Notes under the pieces: generated by a model
The model's input: only the letters and a program-made list of their open reading frames with translations
What the model was told of the DNA's origin: nothing
The model's database searches: none
Source: Anisodus tanguticus
Lineage: Eukaryota; Streptophyta; Magnoliopsida; Solanales; Solanaceae
Direction of reading: 5' to 3'
Assembly: GCA_034509755.1 (NCBI GenBank)
Contig: CM067544.1
Span: 19,091,001-19,155,000 of the forward strand
DNA length: 64,000 nt
Shown here: one piece after another, positions 44,244 to 55,704 of the stretch
How the letters are laid out: the number at the start of each line of letters is the position of its first letter
Position numbering within the stretch: the stretch's first letter is position 1
Translations under genes and position numbers: made by a program

Positions 44244-44451
44244 TATATTAGGAGTGTATATTGATGTAATATTGTAGTGTAAAGGTTACCTTAATTAGTG
44301 TTATACACTTATCATAATTGTATAGTTAGAATTATGGTAGAATAAGGATTTAGAAATAGAATAGGAATAGGATTCTCCTATTATGAAAATATGTAACTTG
44401 TATATATAGCCTTTCAATTAATGAAAATAATCAAGGGGATTATTTCTTTCA
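44232..44451 (+). repeat. 3' LTR of copia element 2
   Basis: 220 bp, nearly identical to 39458-39677. The preceding 44155-44231 is a shortened version of 39344-39457. There is no clear polypurine tract at the TGTTGG edge. Confidence 0.9.
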
Positions 44452-45607
44452 ACGTCCAACTTTTCTTCAGAACTGAATTCGTATATTATGTTATATTATA
44501 TGTTCTCTATAATAATATTTGATATAATCGTAAAAAAATATCTGAACAAACTATTCCATTCTAAAAAGCTTTGATTGTATATAAGAAAATCTTTTAGATG
44601 ATAGGATTGCTATGGAACTTCATTAGAAGAATACTGTAAAAGCTTTGATGCAGTGTATGAGTTTTTTCCTAAAATGAAAAGAAGAAATAATTGATTACGT
44701 ACCCAAAAAATGAGCTTTTCTTTTTTGGCCAAAAATGGATAACTCCTTAATCCACCTAAAAGAGTCTTCTTTTCCTATAAAATGACCTGTTCTAGCATAG
44801 TTCTTGGAGCATCTTTTTTGGCAATTTTTAAAAGGCCATCAAATTTCATATTCAAAGAAATAAATAACATTACAAGTAATGATTTCGTAACACATATAAA
44901 CATATTCTATTAACTTGAAGAAGATTAAAGATAGTTAACCTGTTGGATGTGGTCAAATTAGATTAGTGTGTTACAACTTTTAATAACGTCAATTTATAAA
45001 ACTTGAATTCAATTTTTAGTGAATATTTCCTATAAGGCAGCTTGATCACCAATAAACAACGAGAAAAGGAAAAAAAAAGGACGATTTACAATCTATGCAA
45101 CTTACGAGTTTACGTGAGTTCAGAAATTTTCACCCAACCCTTTATATATGTAAAAAAAATTATCAAAATATCTCCATTTTATTTTATTTGATACTATTTT
45201 CTCATTAATCCGTTAAGAAAAACATAATCTATTTATATATGACATGTTTAAGATTATAAGTTTTAAAAGTCTTACGATCACGCAAACAGGGGCAGAGCTA
45301 CAGCTTGGGAAGGGTGGTCAGATGAACATCATTCGTCGAAAAACTCTACTTAAAAGTCTTACAACCACGCAATGACGCAAATGTTATGACATGTTTTGGA
45401 CGGTAAGTTTTATAAAGTCTAATATTCCTTAAACTCCATACCGAGTCAAATTATGATAACGAAGTGGAACGGAAGGTGTATACATATTTTACTGTAAAAA
45501 TCTACTTATTATTATGATATATTAATTTAAGATCCTGATCAGAACTTATAAACTTCAACATGTCAATCTACCTTTGCTCCTGCCTCCCGATGATGAACAG
45601 TGAAAAT

Positions 45608-45861
45608 CACTACTAAAAATTAATATTTTTTCATTGAAAAATATTCAGTGGTTATTTTCATCAAATGTTAGTGATAAAAATCTAAATAGTAGTGTTTTCA
45701 TACAGAAAAATTAGAAAGTTTTTCAACATTTCAATGGAACTTGTTTTCAACCATGCATTTTCTCAGTGAGCTGATTCAATGAAATGAGATGAAAAATTTA
45801 TATTTTATAATATTAATTTTCCACACAATATCCGTGGGAAAAACCTCTATTACTAGTAGTG
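45608..45861. mobile_element. CACTA-type MITE
   Basis: 254 bp with terminal inverted repeats CACTACTA / TAGTAGTG and a 3-bp flanking duplication AAT (45605-45607 and 45862-45864), as expected for CACTA (En/Spm) elements. A decayed relative is at about 12385-12641. There is no coding capacity. Confidence 0.85.
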
Positions 45862-46452
45862 AATTAGTAGGAAAAATGCATGTTTTGGGAAAAGAAAGAA
45901 ACGAAAAAGAGGACAAAAGGATGAAAACAAAGGAGACAAGACATGAGAGCATAGCCATGAGACACTTGAGTTTCCTTTTCAAAATGACAGTGTGATTTGA
46001 GCAAAAAGCTAATTCTAGTGTGTCTTGTGACTTTTGTCTATTGGAGTCACTGTGCTATGTCTCTTCAGACAATTCGTTAGGGGGTGGATCAAATAGATAA
46101 AGGTGTTGCCATTGTGAAAAATATTTTTTTCAAATTTTTTTACCAACCGACAAAATACCCTAATTATGTCCTCTCCACTCTTAACACATTTCATCTTCAC
46201 ACCCACCCCGTAGCTTCCTTCAACATCACCTCACTCCCCAACCCATCATGCACTCCCCACTTCTCATAATATTCGTCTAGATTATATACAAATGCTTTTA
46301 GAATAATATTTTTTGCTTACGTACCAAACATAAGAAATAAGTAAAAACTTACTTATTTTTCTGAAAAATATTTTAGTCTTCATACCGAACACACCCTTAA
46401 TGTCTGCTCGAACACTTATCATCCCACCTAATTTTTCCATATATCCTTCATA

Positions 46453-46707
46453 TTTTTTTTTGATATCCAGCTTCCTACCTTACGCCAGACTATTCCTAGA
46501 GATAGTAGTACCGGTCCCTCAACACTACTATCAGTAAATTGGGGATGTGCCTGAATGACCACGATTTGATAACAGAACAATTGATATCGCTTACAAGGTC
46601 CTATCCCAGAAGAGAGCAAAGTGCTCCCACCAAGATTCGAACCCACACTGCAGGCCTCCAGCTGAATTTTAAGTTTACCTCCTTTGCCATCCAGCTATGC
46701 CGGGACT
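46453..46707 (-). mobile_element. SINE (tRNA-derived) with 14-bp target duplication
   Basis: Read on the minus strand, the tRNA-like head carries A-box-like TAGCTGGATGG and B-box GGTTCGAATCTT. The body ends in GAATAGTCTGGCGTAAGGTA, GGAAGCTGGATATC and a short A tail. A perfect 14-bp duplication ATATATCCTTCATA flanks it (46439-46452 and 46708-46721), a typical product of LINE-assisted insertion. A 5'-truncated copy of the same family is at 55605-55687. Confidence 0.88.
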
Positions 46708-49077
46708 ATATATCCTTCATAATTGACACGAAGAGGCACTGGTCTTGTATGTCAATGATTGTTGGAAATCAAAATGGGCTCAAGTGTAAGTGGATTACAT
46801 CTAGATAATGGGCTTCTGGTGGAGATGAAGGCCCACTTTATTGGCTGTATTACATGATGCTGTTTGCAAGTGGCCCATTAATCTTCTGTCTTAATTTTGT
46901 AAATTTGGTTTTTGCTTTTCTATTTTTTCCTTGACATGTAAATTGAGGCACTTAAATACCAATGAACCTTAATTTATACAAATTAATTAGTGAAGTTAAG
47001 GGAAATTTGTAAGTCGAAGGAAGCTTAGTATTAAACAATATAATAAAATGGAATCTTGTTGAGTTGGTAAAAAGATTTACTCATCTTAGTCTTTTCATAA
47101 AATTGAGGTAATAGATAAATTATAATCATACAAGTTAGACTATTTGAACTAGCTAACAAGTGGTAATGGGCATTAGATGCCTACCATAGTGGAAGCTAAG
47201 AGAAGGGGGGGGGGATTGGAGAGGCTGTTCAGAGATTGCCACGTGTACTTGTAGAATTCAAATAGGATCTAGTTATATACATTGAAATTGTTAAAAAGAA
47301 AATTTACAGTTATAGTGAATTTTAACAAGTAATCGGGGGTGGAAATAGCATTCTGCTTACGGATTTGACAAAATCCAGTAGCTTTAGAGCATATAGATAT
47401 GTATTTGTGTTAAACATTCACTTAATTTGTATAAATAATTTATCAAGAACCCAATAATTTTTTATTTTAGAATTTAAAATCCATAAACTCCAAATCTTAG
47501 CTCCGCTTCTGCATGTAATAACAAGTTAGTTACAACAATTGTAACAACATACCCAATATAGTTGCTATTTTTTTCAAATTATCGATTAGCACTTATCATA
47601 ATTTTTTAGAGTTACTTAATAAATGGACTAATTGCATAATTATTTTCTACGTCAATTAATAGAACTTGAACACTTCAGTGTTTAGATAGCTGTACAACTC
47701 TTTATCCACTCCAGTACTCCAACAAGATTGTAAGGGGGAAAGTGTTAACGCTAAAATTTGATATTAACTTGGGCTCACGCAACATGGGCCTCGTCATATA
47801 TACATGGGCTTGATTAGCTAGATTCTGCGCAGAGATAGCGTTATCTGACAATTTTTCGGCTCTGTGTTGTTAAATGAGACATTTAGTCAGGTTGTCCGTT
47901 GGAAATGAGTGATTTATTAAATAAAGTTATCTACAAATATAATTGCATGTTAAGTGGTCCAATTATATAAATACTTTTTACACCGTCAATGCATATAAGT
48001 ACATTCTTCTTTAACTTGCAATAATACAATGACCTTTAAATTTTACGCAAAGGTGAAAAAATAATCGAATTTGCGCTTGAACTTTACGAATAATCTAAAT
48101 TTTCCCTTTAGCTTCTGCCGTTAGCCCATAAAGTGTAAACTCGATAGTCGAGCCGTTATGGTTAATGACGGAGATAGAAACAATTTTTTTTTTAACGGAG
48201 TTGTTCCATTTCACACCGTTGAGGGGCATTTCCACTCAATGCCGTTCTTTTTAAAAATAACATATATAGCACAATTTTGTATATGGAATTCAGTTATATA
48301 CATTAACTTGTTATAATAGGTATGTTAATATTTATTCTAGGTTACTAATCTGTATAGTTAAGATAGTTACCTACTATATATATAACTAGAAGTTAAGTAA
48401 TCTAATTATATAAATATCTTTGATACTATCTGTGCATATAAGTTAAATTCTTCTTTCATCCATCACGTAATACAAGGACCTTTAATTTGCAAGAACAAAA
48501 GCTCTTGCACTAGTACAACATAACCTAAAATAGTAACCAAACTAGCACTAGATGTGCTTAGATATTTTCCTCTACTTTAGCCAAATTTTAAAGGGATAAT
48601 AGGATAGGAAGCCAAAGTGGTTATCCCACAAAGGCCACCTTCAATAACAGTGTCTCTAGCAATTTTCATGTAACCATTTTCACCCAACTAGTCCCCCAAG
48701 AAGTTTTAATCAACCAATATTTTGTACCATCTTCATTTGTCCCATAACCAATTATAGTAACGGCATGATGAAGTTGATCATCACAACTTCCGTTGTATAC
48801 ACCACTTTGGTACATATGAAATTCTTCGGTCACGACGATACCGACCGAGATGGGTCGTTGCGATACTGCTTTTAATAATGTTGGTTCGCTCGATGGTAAA
48901 GTTTCGTAACAGCTCATTTTCACGGCAGCCCTCCGTCCCTTGAGTGCTCTTGCATGAATCTTGATATTCCTCATACAAGTAGTTAAATTCCGTCGCGATT
49001 CCTCCATTTTCTACGACAAAATCGTAGGCGGTTGTCATTAAACCGCCATTACAACCATTGTTTTCGGTTGTGCAATC

Positions 49078-49275
49078 TATTAGAATAGGATTTGATAATT
49101 ATGGTAATATAGAATTTGTAGTTCTATTAGAATAGGGTTACCCTTTACCCTATTAGACTAGGAAAATGAGGATTTTACCTTATATAAGGAGGTCATTATG
49201 ATGAATGAAAAGCATAAAAGAATTCTCTCATTATTCTTGTCTCTCTAAATTCTCGTCCCTGTCTCGATTTCAACA
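49078..49275 (+). repeat. 5' LTR of copia element 3
   Basis: 198 bp, TATTAGAATAGG to TTTCAACA, with a TATA box TATATAAGG at 49181-49189. Confidence 0.9.
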
Positions 49276-49288
49276 TGGTATCAGAGCC
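49276..49288 (+). other. Primer-binding site of copia element 3
   Basis: TGGTATCAGAGCC directly after the LTR is complementary to the 3' end of initiator tRNA-Met. Confidence 0.85.
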
Positions 49289-49319
49289 ACGTTAAAAAGA
49301 ACACAAAACCCCTAAAATA

Positions 49320-50400
49320 ATGACAGGTGACGGTAAAGAAACCGGCGATACCAGCAAAGGAATTGCTGGTGAAAAAACAAAACCCAAAGAAAAACAATTT
49401 CTCCCTACGACATTACGTCGAATGATAACCCTGGAATTGTGGTGATACAAGTCCAATTGAAGGGGAAAATTATAAAGAATAAGCTAGATCCATGAGGATA
49501 GCCCTAAGAGCAAGAAAGAAGTTCGGCTTCGTCGACAGTACAATAAAAAACCGGACGAAGAGTTGTCGTACTTGGAAGATTGATGGACTATAAATTTACT
49601 GTTGGTGTCGTGGATTCGCAACACCATAGAACCGATGCTTCGCTCAATAATTACACATAAAGAGGAAGCAAAAGAATTATGGACGAGCATCTGAGAACGG
49701 TTCGCCGTTATTAACGGCCCGCTAATGCAACAACTAAAGGCGGAACTAGCGTAGTTCAAGAAAAAGGGAAGGACCATAGTGGATTATATGAAAAACTCAC
49801 TAAGTTGTGAGACAAATTGGAAAATTATGAATAGATCTCAACTTGTACGTGAGAAAAGTGCACGTACAATCTAGGAACGGTCTTAGAAGTCAAAAGGGAA
49901 GAAGAAAAAGTGTATCTTTTCCTCATGGGATTGGATGAGGGAACATATGGAACAGTGAGGTCGAACATACTGGCCCATAAATTATTGACATCATTAAACA
50001 AGGTCTATTCGAAGTTGGTGCAAACAGAGCGTGTGAGAGGAATTACACGAAAACAGAGGACTGGAGTAAAACCATGACTTTTGCCGTACAGGAAAGAAAC
50101 CCTTACCGTGACCAAGGTAAAGGAAAAAATGATGATGCATTCTACACACATTGCAAGATATCCGGACACGTTGTAGACGGATGTTTTCAACTCATTGGTT
50201 ATCCGGATTGGTGGTCAGAAAATAAAAAAAAAGACCCAAGAAAACAGGAAAAAAAAGATGAGGACAACAACAACAACAGAGAGGTGAACCGGGATCCGAT
50301 TGTGGAAGAGGCAACTATAGGGATAACATTGTAGTTTTCAAAGAAGGAACTCAGGCAGAGACAAAATCGGTGAATATAGGTGGCACATGACATCACAATT
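49320..50400 (+). pseudogene. Copia gag remnant with zinc knuckle
   Basis: Broken frames across the region. 50074-50334 carries the nucleocapsid-like segment FYTHCKISGHVVDGCFQLI and GYPDWW, whose Cys/His pattern resembles the copia CCHC knuckle. The first Cys position is taken by a Tyr/Thr stretch, so the knuckle may be incomplete. The capsid part (49460-50040) is recognisable only in scattered frames. Confidence 0.7.
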
Positions 50401-50469
50401 TGAGCAATGAGATCCGAAGACTGTGATTCACATGTTGAAGTTTCAGAGAATAAACCCGAATGGGAAGAT

Positions 50470-51520
50470 GAATAGTAAGACCGAAAACTCATCCTGGATC
50501 ATAGACTCTAGAGCTATCAACCATGTGACATGTAATTCAAAAATCTGAGCAATAAGCGAGATATTTTTAAGTGTCTGGTTGGTCTTCCGAACGGAAGTAG
50601 CTCGGTGGCTACAAAAGAAGGAACAACCAGGCTGAATGACAAGATATGGTTGAAGAATGTTCTTTATGTTCTGAATTTGACATGCAATTTAATTTATGTA
50701 TCACAACTACTTGATTATTTAAATTATGATATGATATTTAATAGAATTATGTTTGATATACTGGACTCCACCACGAGGAACCTTATTGGAAAGGTTGAGC
50801 GTCGAGGTGGACTTTACAATTTTTAGAATGTGCCGCTAATATGCGCTACGAAGGCAGAGACAGTTGATTGGTTCTATCTTTGGCACAAACGACTGGGTCA
50901 TCCTTCAGCACAAGTAACGAATTCTAATACGACATTAGGCTTAAAAGAGAGTGGTGATAGATTGGATAGAGAATGTAATGTATGCCAACGAGCAAAGCAA
51001 ACGAGAAGCATTTTTCTTTTAAGTGATAATATTGCTTCGGATACTTTTGAGATGATCCATTGCGATTTATGGGGACCATATAGAACCCCTTCCTCTTGTG
51101 GTGCTTCATATTTTTTTATTATTGTAGATAATCTTTCACGAGCCATGTGGATCTTTCTCTTAGCTAAGAATAAAGAGGTGCCTTAAACCTTGAAGAATTT
51201 CTTCTCTCTTGTGGAGAGGCAGTTCGGAAAAAGAGTGAAAATAGTTAGAAGTGATAACAGAACCACTCTCACGTGTATGAAGACTTGCTTCTTCGAATAT
51301 GAAATTATATTTCAAACATCTTGCACAGGGACACCTCAGCAGAATGGAAGAGTCGAAAGAAAACACCGTCACATTCTTAATGTAGCGCGAGCATTGAGAT
51401 TTCAAGGCCATCTTCCTATTAAATTCTAGGGAGAATATGTTTTCATTGTGGGATATTTGATCAATAGAACACCGCCTTTAGTTTTGAATGAAAAAACCCC
51501 TATAAACTTTTATATGGGAA
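50470..51520 (+). pseudogene. Copia protease and integrase remnant
   Basis: The protease motif WIIDSRAINHVTCN (50490-50530) has Arg where the D-S/T-G-A motif needs Gly, followed by a stop. The pre-integrase zinc domain (WHKRLGHPSAQV, CNVCQRAKQ; 50880-51000) leads to integrase with IHCDLWGPY, VRSDNRTTL and QNGRVERKHRHILN (51055-51375). A stop near 51184 divides the integrase. Confidence 0.85.
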
Positions 51521-52264
51521 TGCACCTAGGTATGGCCACTTAAGGGTGATAGGGTCATTATGCTATGCACACCTAAAGGGAAGAACGAGGGACAAGTTTA
51601 AGAGTCGGAGTCGTAAGTGTGTCTTTTTGGGATACCCCTACGGGAAAAAGGGTTAGAGATTGTATGACTTAGAGAACGACGAATATTTGATCTTAAGAGA
51701 TGTGGATTTCTATGAGACTAAGTTCGCATTCACTGTAAGACCGAGCAATTTAATCGACATCATAGAGCAATACTGAACGGAAGAAAATCTCCAGAACAAA
51801 GTTGTGTTAACATGGACGAAACAGAGGGAGGAATAAACCAACACAACTTTGAAGACAAGACTGATAATATAGGTACGAACGAAACTCATATGGATGAAGT
51901 ACAGACACCGAATGTCGAACCTATGGATCAGCAGGATTTAGGTCGGACAGATGCCGGTCTGGATAGAGATAACATGGATAAAGTACAGCTGCAAGGTATC
52001 CGTACCCATAAAATGCACCCAGACGAATAACTGTGTCAAGGTAAATGTCAAAAGCATGAATCAATCCGGCAATGAGACTACGTCACTGAACCTTTCCAAA
52101 GACAAAGTCCATCAACTCATCTGACCGGTTTTCAGAAACCCTCTGGTACATTTTAACTTTTAGCTAACTATATATCCTGTGATAATTTTTTTATGAAACA
52201 CCAAAGGTTCCTTGCAGCAATTACCAGAAGAACAGAACCAAAAACCTTTTCGGAGGCAATAAAA
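51521..52264 (+). pseudogene. Copia integrase-RT linker remnant
   Basis: Frames with CVFLGYPYGKKG-like coding (about 51620-51655) and an acidic Asp/Asn/Gln-rich stretch (51812-52030). This is the low-complexity linker of the polyprotein, interrupted by stops. Confidence 0.6.
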
Positions 52265-53635
52265 AAATAACATTAAAAAGTAGTCATCTGGCAAGAGATC
52301 CAAGCGTTGGAGGATAATGGAACATGGACACTAGAAACTTTACCATCAGATAAGAAAACAATCGAATGTAGATGGGTGTACAAAATTAAATACAATTCTG
52401 ACGGCACAATCGAGCGCTTTAAAGCTCGTTTGGTCATCTTCAGAAATAAATAAGAGGAAGGAATTGATTACAATGAAACTTTTTCTCCGGTTGCTAAGAT
52501 AGTAATTGTTCAGACCTTCCTGGTTGTTGTGGTTGCACGAAATTGAGAGTTGCATCAGATGAATGTGCATGATTCTTTCTTACACGATGAGCTTACGGAG
52601 GAAGTTTATATGAAATTGCCACCGAGATTTCATGTTCCTAATCTGGGGCAAGTATGTTGACTCCAAAAGCAAGCTCTAAGGTGTTGGTTTACAAAAAAGT
52701 GCTTCGATGAAATATGAGTTCAAACAGTCGTACTCTGATTATTCTCTATTCACTATTCACTGGGGAGGTATGCAACTTAACGTCTTTGTCTATGTGGATG
52801 ACTTTATTATCTTCAGAAATGATCATAGTGTCATTGAACAATTCAAAGACTATATCCGCACTTATTTTTACATGAAGGATTTGGGCCCCCTCTGAAGTAC
52901 TTTTTGGGAGTTGAAATGGCACGTGGACCAACTGGATTGTTTCTCTATCAATAGAAATATGCCTTGGATATAATCACTGCGTCTGATTTAATGAGAGCTA
53001 GATCAATCAATACTCCTATGAAACAGAATCATGGTTTGGTGTTAGCTAAATGAGCTACTTTAAGAGATCTGGAACCACAACAGCGTCTGATCGGTAGACT
53101 AATATACCTTCGCTTCACGAGACCTGAGTTGTCGTATTGCGTGTATGTTCTGTCCCAATTCATCCTGCAATCAAAGAAAGCATACTGGAACGCGGCTCTC
53201 CGTGTGGTGTGGTACTTGAAGAAAAATCCAAGATAAGGCATTGTGATGAGAAAAGATTGTGATCTCTAGTTATACGAATGGTGTGATTCGGACTGGGTCG
53301 GATATCCGTTGACTCGAAAATCACTTACCGATTGGTTTATATCCCTCGGGAATTCACCCATATTGTGGAAAACCAAGAAGCAGCACATTGTCTCTCGCTC
53401 ATCAGCAAAGGCAGAATATCGGTCAATGACAATCTGTGAGTTGAAATGGTTAAAGGGAATTTTACATAGTTTGGATATTGAACATACATCTGCGGTAAAA
53501 ATGTATTGTGATTGTCAAGCAACATTATTTATTGCGCGAAATCCAGTGTTTCATGATCGGGCTAACACATTGAAGTCGACTGTCACTATGTCCGGGACGC
53601 GCTCTAATTCGGAATAATACTTCGCAGTCATGTGT
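52265..53635 (+). pseudogene. Copia reverse transcriptase / RNase H remnant
   Basis: RT begins with the WTLETLPS and KTIECRWVYKIKYN region (52325-52390). It keeps the catalytic YVDDFIIF (52790-52815) and MKDLGPL (52873-52893). RNase H is marked by WCDSDWVGYP (about 53280), SRSSAKAEYRSM (about 53395-53430) and MYCDCQATLFIARNPVFH (about 53500-53550). Multiple stops and frameshifts separate these segments. Confidence 0.85.
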
Positions 53636-53738
53636 CAATTAGTGAAAAATTTCCCGATGTGTTTATAAAGGCTTTGGGCAAATCGTAAAATGAATATTTA
53701 ATGACACGTTGGGCATTCATGCTCCAACTTGAGGGGGG

Positions 53739-53936
53739 TATTATAATAGGATTTGATAATTATGTAATATAGGATTTATAGTCCTATTAGAATATGGTTA
53801 TCCTTTACCTTATTAGACTAGGAAAATGAGGATTTTACCTCTATATAAGGAGGTAATTATGATGAATGAAAAGCATAAAAGAATTCTCCCATTATTCTTG
53901 TCTGCCTAAATTCTCGTCCATGTCTCAATTTTAACA
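53739..53936 (+). repeat. 3' LTR of copia element 3
   Basis: 198-bp partner of 49078-49275. It is preceded by the polypurine tract and followed by CGATC inside protease exon 2. Confidence 0.9.
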
Positions 53937-54421
53937 CGATCTAATAATTGTTGCTCGGACAATGGAATTAACTTGCCTGTTGAGAGTTTGTTTGCTTGTT
54001 CCAAGGCTCCAACCGCCGCAAATGCCCAACAACATTTATATTTATACAATCATATTCATAAAGTAATTAGAGATAGATTTATATGATAAGCATTAGTGTC
54101 TCTGTTCCATTTTAGGCGGCACTATTTTCTTTTAGCTTATTCCAAAAAGATTGATGTCTTTCTAAATTTGAAAATAGTTTAACTTTGGACATTACACTTT
54201 TACCCTTAATGACAAGTTTTTATTGCCACAAAATCTCATAGCATATTTAAGATCACAAGTTCCAAAAGTTTTTCTTTCTTTCTTCTTAAACTTCATGTCT
54301 AGTCAAACAACACAACATAAATTGAAACTGAGGGAATATATGAAAATAAAAATGGCAACTAACCACTATAATAGGCTAAACCATAGTGATGACGTAATTA
54401 TTAGATCTTTTGCCAATATTA

Positions 54422-54590
54422 CTCCCTCTATTTCAATTTATACGATGCACTTTAACTGAACACGAAGTTTAAAAAAAATAAAGACTTTTGAAATATGTTG
54501 TCTAAAATAAGCTAGAAGTATTTGTGTGAGTATAAATCATCTCATTAAGGGTAACTTGAAAAGTTTATAGTTAAGCTCAGTTATATGACA
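54422..54590. mobile_element. Stowaway-like MITE fragment in the protease intron
   Basis: It begins TA|CTCCCTCTATTTCAATTTAT, the Stowaway-type terminus. It shares the AAATATGTTGTCTAAAATAAG and ATAAATCATCTCATTAAG stretches with 11862-12094. The right inverted repeat is missing, so it is truncated. Confidence 0.65.
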
Positions 54591-55315
54591 ACAACAACAA
54601 CAATAACTATGCCATCAATCCTACACGAGCCTCTGATCGGCTATGTGAATTTCCACTTCTTTATTTAAGCTCATTTCACCAGGAGAGTATTTGACAAGAA
54701 GAGAATATGAAATTTCAAAAGTAAGAGTACAACTAGTTAAACATTTTCTTGAATGGGAAATTGTGACTTACCACATTGACCTTGATGTTTGATGTTAGTG
54801 ACAGCACCACTCTTCCTCCAATCCATAAAAGATGGAACATCACTCATATTTTCATACTTTAATGATGATGAAATTGTTGGAGATTATTGTTTCGATTTTG
54901 AAGAAGACAACTTATTATTAGTATAGTACCTCAAGAACTCCTCAGAAGTAAGATCAGCAAATTCTTTGATGCCTAATTTGTATGACTTAGTCCCATTATT
55001 GTTGAATAACTCAATAAATTTCACATTCTTCTTGAAAATATTCAATCTTTTCGCCTTCTCTGCATCATTTTCGCAAGTTCTTCCATGGTTGTCATCCACA
55101 ACTCGTGTTTTCGGACATGGATGATGATTCTTGAAGATTTCTAGAAGTAACTTGAGATGCATATATACCAAAAATCACAAAGAGATTCATAAGTTGTATC
55201 TTCCATTCAAGAACCAAATCCATTGTAAAAAGAAAAGGTTTTGTTTGTTGTATGTTGTAATAAGATATTTTGATTGTTAGGCTCACACAATGACGACCTT
55301 TGGTATATGAGAGAG

Positions 55316-55324
55316 TATTTATAG
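55316..55324 (-). promoter_or_regulatory. TATA box of the protease pseudogene
   Basis: The minus strand reads CTATAAATA about 95 bp upstream of the start codon at 55223. This is a canonical plant TATA box in the expected place. Confidence 0.6.
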
Positions 55325-55604
55325 GGATGTAATTAGGAAAGTTGATTTACGCAAATGTCTTTTTTTAGTTATTATTTAGATTTTGTTCCTATTTTAAAAA
55401 GCCGTGTAATTGGGTGATAAAATATTAGACTATCGTTTAACATCGACAAAAGATTTTAGATTATGGTCTAACATTTTCTCATAAAAATTTTTGGTTACTC
55501 AAAAGAGATCTTTATAATGTGATATAAAAGGTTACTAAGTTGCACAAAACAAAGTCGTTTACAGAACAATTGTATGTCATAAGAAGGAATAACCGGCGAA
55601 GAGA

Positions 55605-55687
55605 GTAGTAGTGCTGAGGGACCGAAAATACTATCTCTAGGAATAGTCTGGCGTAAGTCGGGAAGCTGAATAAAAAAAAAAAAAAGA
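55605..55687 (+). mobile_element. 5'-truncated SINE with 17-bp target duplication
   Basis: Contains GCTGAGGGACC, CTATCTCTAGGAATAGTCTG and GCGTAAG, then an A tail, matching the 3' end of the SINE at 46453-46707. It is flanked by a 17-bp duplication AATAACCGGCGAAGAGA (55588-55604 and 55688-55704). Confidence 0.88.
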
Positions 55688-55704
55688 AATAACCGGCGAA
55701 GAGA

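Larger units (their letters stand above)
39458..44451 (+). mobile_element. Ty1/copia LTR retrotransposon, young, plus strand
   Basis: Two 220-bp LTRs (39458-39677 and 44232-44451, TGTTGG to TTTCA) differ at only two positions I can see. The primer site TGGTATCAAGAG (39678-39689) follows the 5' LTR. Gag, protease, integrase, RT and RNase H are all present in order, but in four frames. Sequence similarity outside the LTRs extends further left (39344-39457 against 44155-44231), and no target duplication flanks the LTRs, so the exact left end is unsettled. Gag and pol resemble the minus-strand element at 56292-61277, so the two belong to one lineage. Confidence 0.9.
44452..48576. other. Noncoding AT-rich DNA with small repeats
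   Basis: No gene is supported. It holds a CACTA-type MITE (45608-45861), a SINE (46453-46707) and a diverged direct repeat (about 47945-48045 and 48390-48485). The short ORFs near 45780-46270 and 46430-46810 fall in or beside these repeats and resemble nothing. Confidence 0.6.
49078..53936 (+). mobile_element. Ty1/copia LTR retrotransposon inserted in the protease pseudogene
   Basis: Two 198-bp LTRs (49078-49275 and 53739-53936) are flanked by a 5-bp duplication CAATC (49073-49077) and CGATC (53937-53941, one mismatch). The primer site TGGTATCAGAGCC is at 49276-49288 and the polypurine tract CTTGAGGGGGG at 53728-53738. The LTRs differ at roughly 7-8% of positions, making it older than the other copia elements here. 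Gag to RNase H are recognisable in order, but stops and frameshifts occur throughout. It belongs to a different copia lineage from the elements at 39458 and 56292. Confidence 0.92.
48577..55223 (-). pseudogene. Papain-family cysteine protease pseudogene
   Basis: Exon 1 (55223-54772): signal peptide (LVLEWKIQLMNLFVIFGIYA), I29 prodomain (DAEKAKRLNIFKKNVKFIEL, IKEFADLTSEEFLRYY), then MDWRKSGAVTNIKHQGQCG at a good donor (GTAAGT, 54771-54766). Exon 2 begins near 54036 with the active-site Cys block CCWAFAAVGALEQ, and is split by a copia element after LSEQQLLD. It resumes at 49077 with CTTENNGCNGGLM, and later has the catalytic His block HAVTIIGYGTNEDGTKYWLI and SYPII before the stop near 48577. 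Lesions: two frameshifts near 55100; an in-frame stop near 54892; no AG at the exon-2 acceptor; frameshifts near 48930 and 48675; Thr in place of the catalytic Asn (KTSWG for KNSWG); and the insertion. It resembles senescence-associated vacuolar proteases. Clearly dead. Confidence 0.9.

Noticed and set aside
46620..46700. Possible tRNA gene (GATTCGAACCC-type sequence)
   Set aside because: The B-box belongs to a SINE with a matching target duplication; no cloverleaf or anticodon arm can be drawn.
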